The notes under the pieces are model-generated. The model saw only the letters and a program-made list of their open reading frames with translations. It ran no database searches and had not been told where the DNA came from. Made by a program: the position numbers and the translations under genes. Source: Clostridia bacterium (GTDB lineage Bacteria; Bacillota; Clostridia; Oscillospirales; CAG-272). Taken from it: a stretch of 8,267 nt of DNA. The stretch is taken from contig JAGBXH010000271.1 in the NCBI GenBank assembly GCA_017629395.1, positions 1 through 8,267 on the forward strand, read 5' to 3'. This document shows positions 1-5,774 of this stretch, in pieces (the stretch's first letter is position 1; each line of letters opens with the position of its first letter).

Positions 1-729
1 GACGTGACCGCGCTGCAGAGCGTGGATATGGAGATCAGACGAGGCGAGAAGATTGCTATCGTTGGCTACAACGGAGCAGGCAAGACTACGCTGACCAAAC
101 TGCTTATGCGTCTGTATGATCCAACCGAGGGTAGTATCACCTATAACGGACACGATTTGCGTGAGTATGAGCTCGAAGATTTGCGCGGCAGAGTGGCAGC
201 GGTGTTCCAGGATTATCGCATTTTTGCCGCTACCGTTGCGGAAAATGTTGTGGGCGGTGAGCTTGCAGAGGGAACGGAAGGGCAAAGGCAGCGCGAGCGC
301 GTGTTGAATGCCTTGACCAAAAGCACGTTTGCGGGTAAGCTTGCCACGCTGGAAAAGGGCATCGATACTCAACTGACCCGCGAATTTGAGGATGACGGCG
401 TCATACTTTCGGGCGGTGAAGCGCAAAAGATTGCCATAGCACGTGCGTTTTACCAGGATGCCGATCTGATTATTCTGGACGAGCCGTCCTCTGCGCTCGA
501 TCCCAATGCCGAATATGAACTCAACCGTGCGCTGTACGAGTATGCGGAGGATAAGACGGTCATCTTTATCTCACACCGTTTGTCCACCACGCGTCATGCG
601 GACAGAATTTACATGTTTGACAGCGGATGCTTGATCGAGGCGGGAAGCCATGACGAGCTCATGGCACAAAACGGCAAGTATGCCTATATGTTCAATCTCC
701 AGGCGGAGAATTACAGAAGCGGTACATAA
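1..729 (+). CDS. ABC exporter, C-terminal nucleotide-binding domain (5' partial)
   Basis: The reading frame is open at base 1, so the N-terminal transmembrane part lies outside the window; a GTG at base 4 is internal, not a start. Counting from that GTG codon, the ATPase core is complete: Walker A GYNGAGKT (21-28), Q-loop Gln69 in FQDY, signature LSGGE (135-139), Walker B LIILDE (155-160) with catalytic Glu160, and H-loop His191 in SHR. The order, and the roughly 50 residues after the H-loop, match MsbA/LmrA-type exporters in which membrane and ATPase domains are fused. The signature reads LSGGE rather than LSGGQ, a common variant. The protein would hydrolyse ATP at the cytoplasmic face to export an unknown substrate; nothing here identifies it. 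A bidirectional terminator follows the TAA. Family assignment is firm; the exporter subtype is inferred from the C-terminal half only. Confidence 0.93.
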   Translation, partial: DVTALQSVDMEIRRGEKIAIVGYNGAGKTTLTKLLMRLYDPTEGSITYNGHDLREYELEDLRGRVAAVFQDYRIFAATVAENVVGGELAEGTEGQRQRERVLNALTKSTFAGKLATLEKGIDTQLTREFEDDGVILSGGEAQKIAIARAFYQDADLIILDEPSSALDPNAEYELNRALYEYAEDKTVIFISHRLSTTRHADRIYMFDSGCLIEAGSHDELMAQNGKYAYMFNLQAENYRSGT

Positions 730-734
730 AAGAC

Positions 735-764
735 ACCCGCCCGACGGTACGCCGTCGGGCGGGT
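735..764. terminator. Bidirectional rho-independent terminator between convergent genes
   Basis: A perfect 13-bp stem (735-747 with 752-764) closes a 4-nt TACG loop and is very GC-rich. On the + strand it is followed by a T-rich stretch (TATTGTGTATTT). On the - strand it is followed by GTCTTTTATG. It sits 5 nt after the ABC gene stop and 10 nt beyond the dehydrogenase stop, so it probably ends transcription from both sides. Confidence 0.88.
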
Positions 765-774
765 ATTGTGTATT

Positions 775-1758
775 TCACGCCATAGTCGCAAGCATTCCTT
801 CGGTCACCTCATATTGCGTGGGCGCGCCTTTTTGGTATCTTGCAAATTCGTCCGCCATGTAAGCCGACATGCGCCACACCTCGTTGCCGATACTGCCCGC
901 GATGTGCGGGGTCAGAATGCAATTTTGCAGCGTGTAGAACGCGTGATCTGCGGGGCTTGGCTCGGGATCGGTCACGTCCAGTATCGCGGTCAGATCGGGA
1001 CGCTCGGAAAGAATGCGTACCAGATCGTCCTCCACTACCTGCGCACCGCGCCCGGTGTTGAGAAAGGTGGCGTAGGGACGCATTTTTGAGAATTGCGCGT
1101 ACGTCAGCATGCCGCGCGTCCCGGCATTATTGGGCAGGTGATTGGAAACCACGCTGCACCTCTCAAACAGCTCGTCAAGCGAGCAGCGCATAACGCCAAG
1201 CGCACTTGCACGCTCGTCCGAAAGGTAGGGGTCGTATACGTACACGTCAAGGTCGTATTGCTGCAGGGCTTTTGCCACAAGTGAACCGATTGAGCCGCAG
1301 CCGATGAGTCCCACGCACTGGCGGTAGTTGCCAAGGTAAGACGTGCTGCGCGGCGCGCCTCTTTGCGCCTTCATATCTCGCGCCTGCGCAAAAAAGCCTT
1401 TGTTTGCAAGCAGAATTTGCGCCAAGGTGTATTCCGCAACGGGTACGGCGTTGGCTTGCCACGCACTAAAGACGCGCACGCCAGAGGCAAGCAAGGGGCG
1501 TGCAAAGGCTTGCACGCTGCCTGCCGCGTAAAAAACGGCTTGCAGGCGCGGCAGATATGCTCTGATCTGCGCCTCGGTCAAGCACGGCATACCCCAGGTG
1601 GAGAAAACAATCTCGGTATCGGCTGGAATCTCGGCAAGATCAGCCGATGCATATATTCTGTCATCTAACTCGCACAAGCTTTGCAGGCGCGCTACCGTGT
1701 CGGCATGATAGACGCGGCGCAGGTCGCTCTCGCGGTTGCATAAAAATATCGCTTTCAT
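775..1758 (-). CDS. D-isomer-specific 2-hydroxyacid dehydrogenase family protein
   Basis: A 327-residue protein of about the usual family length. The family reduces 2-keto acids, or oxidises D-2-hydroxyacids, with NAD(P)H in the cytoplasm. The Rossmann motif GLIGCGSIG (150-158) gives GxGxxG at 153-158. The substrate and catalytic residues are in place: Arg237 in NTGRG, Glu266 in DPEP and His285 in TPHIAG. The AEYTLAQILLA helix (108-118) that normally precedes the nucleotide domain is also recognisable. The start is supported by an AGGAGA Shine-Dalgarno (1765-1770) six bases upstream. The ATG overlaps the TGA of the upstream isomerase-like gene (ATGA), so translational coupling is likely and the two products probably work in one pathway. 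The substrate cannot be told from sequence; glyoxylate/hydroxypyruvate-type or sugar-derived acids are possible. Confidence 0.9.
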   Translation of the reverse strand: MKAIFLCNRESDLRRVYHADTVARLQSLCELDDRIYASADLAEIPADTEIVFSTWGMPCLTEAQIRAYLPRLQAVFYAAGSVQAFARPLLASGVRVFSAWQANAVPVAEYTLAQILLANKGFFAQARDMKAQRGAPRSTSYLGNYRQCVGLIGCGSIGSLVAKALQQYDLDVYVYDPYLSDERASALGVMRCSLDELFERCSVVSNHLPNNAGTRGMLTYAQFSKMRPYATFLNTGRGAQVVEDDLVRILSERPDLTAILDVTDPEPSPADHAFYTLQNCILTPHIAGSIGNEVWRMSAYMADEFARYQKGAPTQYEVTEGMLATMA

Positions 1759-2507
1759 ATCGTGTCTCCTATGATGGTGCGCAGCGCGTCCGCCTCGGCA
1801 GTCAGCGAGGAGAGGCGGTCGTCGGGCATAAATTCAAGCAGTAGCGTGTGCGGGGTGTCAAGCAGGGAAAGGTACTCGCGCCATTCGTCAATGCCATCGG
1901 ATAGCGGAAAACGCGCGTTGCCCTTCCACTGAAACACGTGCAGGTGGGTCACGTAGGGCGCAAGTGCGCGCAGGTATTGCATATTCTGTTCCGCCGTGCA
2001 CCATTGGAAGGGCTGCCAGTAGGTGCGAAAGTGCGGGGAATTGACCGCTTGCATCAGGTACAGCGCATCCTCAGCGCGCTCGGTGAACGTGCCACGGTGG
2101 CATTCGGTGCAAATGGTCACGCCATGCGCCTCTGCCATTCGGGCGGCTGCGCGGCAGTCGGATAGCAGGGAAGTGATCTCGCCCTCGGTCATATCCGCGC
2201 CCGATTTCGTACCGCACCACACGCGCAAGGTGTCCGTGCCCAGCCGCTTGGCGGCAAGGATGTAGTGCTCCAATTCGTCAAATGGCGTTTGCCCGAGCCG
2301 AAAATACGTGCCGTAGGAGCTGCACGTCACGCCAAGCTCGCGCATCAGCAGGGCAAGCTCATCAAGCCGCGCCGCGTCACGGCAGGGTGCGTGCACGTCG
2401 CTGCCCCATTCAATCAAGGAAAGCCCCGCATCCCGCATCGCGCAAAGAATCTCGCGCGGCGCGTGCGCGCGGAAAGAAACCGAAACTAAGCCTGTGCTGT
2501 GTTGCAT
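1755..2507 (-). CDS. Sugar phosphate isomerase/epimerase-like TIM-barrel protein
   Basis: A 250-residue protein of the xylose-isomerase-like TIM-barrel superfamily (IolE/IolI/hydroxypyruvate isomerase relatives), which isomerise or epimerise sugars and sugar derivatives, usually with a divalent metal. Acidic and histidine residues fall at the barrel strand ends: Glu33 (LIEWGSD), Glu135 (TICTECHRG), His188/His190 (THLHVFQW) and Glu225 (LLLEFM). Where relatives often carry a metal-binding Asp, this protein has YWQPFQ (163-168). The frame stays open upstream to 2654, but the ATG at 2507 is chosen: it has a near-perfect AAGGAGGG (2514-2521) six bases upstream and lies about 25 nt after a consensus promoter. 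The longer version would start upstream of that promoter. It is the first gene of a two-gene operon with the dehydrogenase. The exact reaction is unknown. Confidence 0.86.
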   Translation of the reverse strand: MQHSTGLVSVSFRAHAPREILCAMRDAGLSLIEWGSDVHAPCRDAARLDELALLMRELGVTCSSYGTYFRLGQTPFDELEHYILAAKRLGTDTLRVWCGTKSGADMTEGEITSLLSDCRAAARMAEAHGVTICTECHRGTFTERAEDALYLMQAVNSPHFRTYWQPFQWCTAEQNMQYLRALAPYVTHLHVFQWKGNARFPLSDGIDEWREYLSLLDTPHTLLLEFMPDDRLSSLTAEADALRTIIGDTI

Positions 2508-2538
2508 AGCGTTCCCTCCTTGTTCTTTTCTTGATTTC

Positions 2539-2567
2539 ATTATATATGATTTGGGGCGCGCTGTCAA
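2539..2567 (-). promoter_or_regulatory. Consensus sigma-A promoter of the isomerase-dehydrogenase operon
   Basis: On the - strand, TTGACA (2562-2567) and TATAAT (2539-2544) are separated by exactly 17 bases. Both hexamers match the consensus perfectly. The expected transcription start near 2532 gives a leader of only about 25 nt, leaving little room for a riboswitch. Confidence 0.88.
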
Positions 2568-2590
2568 GGATTTTTGGTGCCGGTCAATAC

Positions 2591-2615
2591 GTAGGGGGCA
2601 TTCACGAATGCCCCG
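2591..2615 (+). repeat. Short GTAGGGG...CCCC palindromic repeat, copy 1
   Basis: GTAGGGG opens the unit. A perfect 9-bp inverted repeat, GGGGCATTC (2595-2603) and GAATGCCCC (2606-2614), has only two bases between its arms, and GCGC follows. The ends resemble the two minus-strand copies at 2843-2883 and 2900-2953. Confidence 0.7.
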
Positions 2616-2631
2616 CGCAAATCCCCCTCGT

Positions 2632-2826
2632 GTCATCCTGAGCGGAGCAAACATCCCGGCGCGGATGTTTGCGTAGTCGAACTTTCAAAAATCTGCAACG
2701 AATTGCTGATTTTTGAAAGTCAAAACGCTTGTGGCGTTTTGAGGATCTACGAGGGAAGGCACTGCCCGTAGATCCTGCGCCATGACACAATATCATGGCT
2801 TGCGCTTTTGCTCCGCTTAGGATGAT
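2632..2826. repeat. ~195-bp multi-hairpin element with terminal inverted repeats
   Basis: The ends, 2632-2651 and 2807-2826, are inverted repeats matching at 18 of 20 positions (core TCCTGAGCGGAGCAAA against TTTGCTCCGCTTAGGA). Between them lie five further inverted repeats: 2648-2656/2663-2671 (9 bp), 2681-2693/2708-2720 (13 bp, with four more pairs inside), 2721-2728/2734-2741 (8 bp), 2742-2750/2768-2776 (9 bp, arm AGGATCTAC) and 2779-2785/2793-2799 (7 bp). There is no reading frame resembling a transposase. From memory, the TCATCCTGAGCGGAGC and AGGATCTAC segments resemble a widespread class of bacterial intergenic palindromic repeats. A non-autonomous (MITE-like) element or a structured RNA are the alternatives. 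Confidence 0.75.
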
Positions 2827-2842
2827 ACTCGGGAGATAGGGG

Positions 2843-2883
2843 GTGCGGGAGTATTAGAATGCGCCCCTACGGTTTCCGAATGC
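2843..2883 (-). repeat. GTAGGGG-type palindromic repeat, copy 2 (decayed)
   Basis: Read on the - strand, this unit starts GCATTC, passes CCGTAGGGG and ends CTCCCGCAC. The same start and end are found in the copy at 2900-2953. Bases 2864-2883 match 2934-2953 at 18 of 20 positions. The inner palindrome is imperfect: the arm GGGGCGCATT would need AATGCGCCCC, but AATACTCCCG is present. Confidence 0.65.
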
Positions 2884-2899
2884 ATTTCCGAACCGACAC

Positions 2900-2953
2900 G
2901 TGCGGGAGGATGAATTTGCTTGCAAATATTCCTCCCCTACGGTTACGGAATGC
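2900..2953 (-). repeat. GTAGGGG-type palindromic repeat, copy 3
   Basis: It has the same terminal sequences as copy 2 in the same orientation but a longer, different centre. GGGAGGA (2904-2910) pairs with TCCTCCC (2930-2936), and ATTTGC (2914-2919) pairs with GCAAAT (2922-2927), giving a two-part hairpin. It lies just downstream of the typA terminator. Confidence 0.68.
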
Positions 2954-2957
2954 GCGC

Positions 2958-2993
2958 AAAAAAGGACTCTCCCGAAAACAGACGGGAGAGTCC
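2958..2993 (-). terminator. typA rho-independent terminator
   Basis: On the - strand, a perfect 11-bp stem (2983-2993 with 2964-2974) with an 8-nt loop is followed directly by six T residues (2958-2963). It begins 10 nt beyond the typA stop codon, and the classic form makes the call strong. Confidence 0.94.
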
Positions 2994-3003
2994 TTGCTGT
3001 ATT

Positions 3004-4851
3004 TTACTTACCCTGCTCCATAGCGCGGCGCTTGCGCATCATTTCCTTCATACGCAGCTCGGTATTCAGGATCTTCTTACGCAGACGGATGGACTTGGGG
3101 GTGATCTCGATCAGATCGTCGTCGGTGATGTACTCGATCGCTTCCTCCAGCGTCATGATGATGGGGGGCGTGAGCAGCAGCTTTTCGTCCGCGCCCGCAG
3201 AACGGATAGCGGTCAGGTGCTTTTCCTTGCAGGGGTTGACGGCGATGTCGTCGTTCTTGGGGTTCTCGCCCACGATCATGCCCTCGTACACAGCGGTCTG
3301 AGGACCTACGAACAGTCTGCCACGCTCCTGGGTCTGGTACAGACCGTAACGGGTGGTCTCGCCTGCCTCGGATGCGATCAGAGAGCCCGTGAACTTCATG
3401 GTGATCTCACCGCGGTAGGGCTCGTAGCCTGCAAAGATGGTGTTGATGGTACCCTCGCCGTGGGTTGCGGTCAAGAACTCGGAGCGGTAGCCGAACAGGC
3501 AACGGGAGGGGATGAGGTACTCAATTCTCATGCGGTTGCCCGAGCCAAGGGGATTCATTTCCAAGAGGTCGCCCTTGCGCTGACCAAGCTTTTCCACAAC
3601 GGCACCAACGTACTCGTTGGGCACGTCAAGAGTGACGCGCTCCATAGGCTCGCACTTTTCGCCGTCGATCTCGCGCAGCAGCACGCGGGGGTTGGAGCAA
3701 GCCAGCTCAAAGCCCTCACGGCGCATGGTTTCAAGCAGAATGGAAAGGTGCATTTCGCCTCTGCCCGCAACGCGGAATTCGTCGGTGGTGTCACCGTCGG
3801 AAACGCGCAGGGAAACGTCCTTGAGCAGCTCGCGGTAGAGTCTGTCGCGGATCTGACGGGAGGTAACGAACTTGCCCTCCTTGCCTGCCAGAGGAGAATT
3901 GTTGACCGCAAAGGTCATTTCCATGGTAGGCTCGCTGACCTTGACGAACTCAAGGGGCTCGGGGCAGGTGGTCGAGGTGATGGTATCACCGATGGAGATC
4001 TCGCCTGCACCGGAGAAGCATACGATATCGCCAACCTTTGCCTCTTCAACGGGCACGCGGTTGAGGCCGTCGATCTGCATGACGGTGACGATACGGATCT
4101 TCTTGGGGGCTGCTTCGGAGTAGAAGTTGGTGATCAGCGCGTCCTGGTTGACTTTGAGTCTGCCGCGCTCGATTCTGCCGATACCGATTCTGCCTACGAA
4201 GTCGTTATAGTCAATAGAGGAAACCAGCAGCTGCAGCTCGCCGTCCTCGTCGCCCTCGGGGGCGGGGATGTAGTCTACGATGGTTTCAAACAGGGGGGTG
4301 AGGTCGTCGCCCAGATTGTCGGGGTCAAAGGATGCCTTACCCTCTCTGCCCGAGCAGTACAGCATGGGGGAGTCAAGCTGCTCGTCGCTTGCGTTCAGGT
4401 CAATCAGAAGCTCAAGGATCTCGTCCTCAACCTCGCCAAGGCGTGCGTCGGGCTTGTCGATCTTGTTGATGCAAACGATGACGCGGTGGTTGAGCTCCAG
4501 CGCTCTTTGCAGTACGAAACGGGTCTGAGGCATGGGGCCCTCTGCTGCGTCAACCAGCAGAATAACGCCGCTGACCATCTTGAGCACGCGCTCCACCTCG
4601 CCGCCAAAGTCAGCGTGTCCGGGGGTGTCGATGATGTTGATCTTGGTATCCTTGTAATGTACTGCGGTATTCTTTGCAAGAATGGTAATGCCGCGCTCCT
4701 TTTCAAGTGCGCCCGAGTCCATAACGCGGGTCACGGTCTCCTGGTTGTCGCGGTAAATGCCGCCCTGCTGCAAAAGTCCGTCAACCAGGGTGGTCTTGCC
4801 GTGGTCAACGTGCGCGATGATTGCAATGTTTCTCAAATCGTTTCTGATCAT
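3004..4851 (-). CDS. typA: Translational GTPase TypA/BipA
   Basis: A 615-residue, full-length member of the TypA/BipA family (about 600 residues), a ribosome-associated GTPase related to EF-G and LepA. It is linked to ribosome assembly and stress or low-temperature growth. The GTPase motifs are intact: G1 AHVDHGKT (13-20), switch I ERGITI (52-57), G3 DTPGH (75-79) with catalytic His79, G4 NKID (129-132), and a G5-like CSGREG. The C-terminal half carries the beta-barrel and EF-G-like domains plus the TypA-specific region, including the stretch around PRVLLREIDGEKCEPMERV that I recognise from the family. The start is the ATG at 4851, with AGGGG (4858-4862) six bases upstream. It is transcribed alone: its own terminator follows, and it diverges from the HAD gene across a 185-bp region. 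Nothing is abnormal about the protein. Confidence 0.98.
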   Translation of the reverse strand: MIRNDLRNIAIIAHVDHGKTTLVDGLLQQGGIYRDNQETVTRVMDSGALEKERGITILAKNTAVHYKDTKINIIDTPGHADFGGEVERVLKMVSGVILLVDAAEGPMPQTRFVLQRALELNHRVIVCINKIDKPDARLGEVEDEILELLIDLNASDEQLDSPMLYCSGREGKASFDPDNLGDDLTPLFETIVDYIPAPEGDEDGELQLLVSSIDYNDFVGRIGIGRIERGRLKVNQDALITNFYSEAAPKKIRIVTVMQIDGLNRVPVEEAKVGDIVCFSGAGEISIGDTITSTTCPEPLEFVKVSEPTMEMTFAVNNSPLAGKEGKFVTSRQIRDRLYRELLKDVSLRVSDGDTTDEFRVAGRGEMHLSILLETMRREGFELACSNPRVLLREIDGEKCEPMERVTLDVPNEYVGAVVEKLGQRKGDLLEMNPLGSGNRMRIEYLIPSRCLFGYRSEFLTATHGEGTINTIFAGYEPYRGEITMKFTGSLIASEAGETTRYGLYQTQERGRLFVGPQTAVYEGMIVGENPKNDDIAVNPCKEKHLTAIRSAGADEKLLLTPPIIMTLEEAIEYITDDDLIEITPKSIRLRKKILNTELRMKEMMRKRRAMEQGK

Positions 4852-4888
4852 ATTCTACCCCTATACTCAAATTTTGGCATAATTCACG

Positions 4889-4903
4889 ATTATATTTATT
4901 ATA
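4889..4903 (-). promoter_or_regulatory. Probable typA promoter (-10 elements)
   Basis: On the - strand a perfect TATAAT lies at 4898-4903 and a second at 4889-4894, about 40-50 nt upstream of the typA start. No good TTGACA stands at the proper distance: with a 17-nt spacer the -35 position reads TGTTTT. The promoter is therefore plausible but weaker by sequence than the others here, and which -10 is used is unclear. Confidence 0.45.
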
Positions 4904-4909
4904 CCATAT

Positions 4910-4978
4910 ATTTTGCACAAAAAACAGATGTGAAATCATGATTTTTACAAAATTTGCAAGAAATCGCTTGTGCAAAAT
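4910..4978. promoter_or_regulatory. Possible operator: 11-bp inverted repeat and 12-bp palindrome between divergent promoters
   Basis: ATTTTGCACAA (4910-4920) is repeated in inverted form as TTGTGCAAAAT (4968-4978), a perfect 11-bp match with 47 bp between arms. The left arm fills the spacer upstream of the typA -10 box. The right arm overlaps the first base of the HAD gene's -35 box. Between them lies a perfect 12-bp palindrome, AAATCATGATTT (4933-4944). The region is AT-rich, so chance cannot be excluded. Confidence 0.4.
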
Positions 4979-5006
4979 TGACAAAACCGCGCGGGTATGT
5001 TATAAT
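4978..5006 (+). promoter_or_regulatory. Consensus extended -10 promoter of the HAD gene
   Basis: TTGACA (4978-4983), a 17-base spacer and TATAAT (5001-5006), both hexamers perfect, with TATGT immediately before the -10 (an extended -10, TRTG-like element). Transcription would start near 5013, about 24 nt before the start codon. Confidence 0.9.
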
Positions 5007-5036
5007 GTAGGCAGAAATCAACCAAGGGGATTTGTT

Positions 5037-5693
5037 ATGATAAAAGCCATTATTTTTGATTTGGACGGCACGGTTGCGGACACGATTTCCGCCATCCGCG
5101 AGGGTGTGAATATGACCATGGAGCAGTTTGGCTACCCGACGCATACCGATGCGGATATCCGCCGCTTTATCAACCACGGTGCGCGCGAGCTGATCAGGCA
5201 GGCGCTGCCCGAGAGCGTAAGCGCAGACCCTGCCCGCGTGGACGAGGCGCTGGACGTTTATCAAGGCATGTACGATCAGACCTATACCCACACCAATCTG
5301 TGCTACGACGGTATGGTGGAGGCGATGTGTGTGCTCAAAGAGAAGTACGCGCTCGCCATTCTCTCCAACAAGCAGGACAGAATGGTCAAGGGGCTTGCCG
5401 CGCAGCTGCTGCCCGCGGGTACAGTCAAGGTCGCGCAGGGGCAGATCGAGGGTGTGCCCACAAAGCCCGATCCCACCGCGGTATGGGAGATTTGCCGCAC
5501 GCTTGGCGTTGCCCCCGAGGAATGCGCCTTTGTCGGTGACAGCGACGTGGATATGATGACCGCCATCAACGCACGCTGCCTGCCCGTGGGCGTGAGCTGG
5601 GGGTATCGCTCCGAGGAGGTGCTGCGCGGGGCGGGAGCGAGCGCGATCGTGCATCATCCAAGTGAGCTTGCACACCTGCTTGCACGTAAGTGA
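5037..5693 (+). CDS. HAD-superfamily phosphatase, phosphoglycolate phosphatase-like
   Basis: A 218-residue cytoplasmic hydrolase of the haloacid dehalogenase superfamily. Motif I is FDLDGTVAD (7-15), with nucleophile Asp8 and acid/base Asp10. Motif II is LSN with Ser110, motif III is Lys143 in TKPDP, and motif IV is VGDSDVD with Asp168 and Asp172. The helical cap between motifs I and II, along with the length, fits the phosphoglycolate phosphatase/PGMB-like subgroup, which removes phosphate from small phosphorylated metabolites. The substrate cannot be read from sequence. The frame extends upstream to 4938, but that stretch covers the promoter. The ATG at 5037 has AAGGGGA (5024-5030) six bases upstream and begins the usual MIKAIIFDLDGT. 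It is transcribed alone from a perfect promoter, and a terminator hairpin overlaps its stop codon. Confidence 0.93.
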   Translation: MIKAIIFDLDGTVADTISAIREGVNMTMEQFGYPTHTDADIRRFINHGARELIRQALPESVSADPARVDEALDVYQGMYDQTYTHTNLCYDGMVEAMCVLKEKYALAILSNKQDRMVKGLAAQLLPAGTVKVAQGQIEGVPTKPDPTAVWEICRTLGVAPEECAFVGDSDVDMMTAINARCLPVGVSWGYRSEEVLRGAGASAIVHHPSELAHLLARK

Positions 5694-5705
5694 ACGTGCT
5701 TTTTT
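5682..5705 (+). terminator. Rho-independent terminator overlapping the HAD stop codon
   Basis: GCACGT (5682-5687) and ACGTGC (5694-5699) form a perfect 6-bp stem, followed directly by six T residues (5700-5705). The 6-nt loop contains the TGA stop codon (5691-5693), so the left arm is coding sequence. The stem is short, and the flush T-run is the main support. Confidence 0.72.
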
Positions 5706-5717
5706 GAATGCGGTTGC

Positions 5718-5746
5718 TTGACTTTGCGCGCAAGATATGCTATACT
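5718..5746 (+). promoter_or_regulatory. Extended -10 promoter of the first lipoprotein gene
   Basis: TTGACT (5718-5723), a 17-base spacer and TATACT (5741-5746), preceded by TATGC. The spacer carries a perfect 10-bp palindrome, TTGCGCGCAA (5724-5733), directly after the -35 box; it could be an operator. Transcription would start near 5753. Confidence 0.85.
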
Positions 5747-5774
5747 TTTGGGTGAAAACATAACGGAGGCAGAT

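Larger units (their letters stand above)
2508..3003. other. Gene-free interval with a palindromic repeat cluster
   Basis: This 496-bp interval separates typA from the isomerase operon. From left to right it contains the operon promoter, a short GTAGGGG-type palindrome (2591-2615), a long multi-hairpin element with terminal inverted repeats (2632-2826), two minus-strand copies of the GTAGGGG-type repeat (2843-2883 and 2900-2953), and the typA terminator (2958-2993). The small open frames that cross it run through the repeats, lack Shine-Dalgarno sequences and show no recognisable protein, so no gene is called. Confidence 0.8.

Noticed and set aside
2508..2654. 49-residue N-terminal extension of the isomerase-like protein
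   Set aside because: It would start upstream of a perfect promoter and inside the repeat element. The ATG at 2507 has a near-perfect Shine-Dalgarno, and its product starts where the family does.
2591..2953. CRISPR array
   Set aside because: The repeats are few, differ in orientation and centre, and lack regular spacing or uniform spacers.
2920..4941. 673-codon open frame on the + strand, opposite typA
   Set aside because: It lies across all of typA on the other strand, crosses the typA terminator and promoter, has no Shine-Dalgarno and resembles no protein. typA is certain, so this is a shadow of its codon use.
4938..5036. Upstream start for the HAD gene
   Set aside because: The extension covers the -35 and -10 boxes. 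The ATG at 5037 has a good ribosome site and starts the canonical MIKAIIFDLDGT.
4899..5675. 258-codon - strand frame opposite the HAD gene
   Set aside because: It is a shadow of a gene with all four HAD motifs. It also runs through the divergent promoter region.
5718..5774. Upstream TTG start for the first lipoprotein
   Set aside because: That TTG is part of the -35 box itself, and the extension would place a non-hydrophobic stretch before a proper lipoprotein signal peptide.
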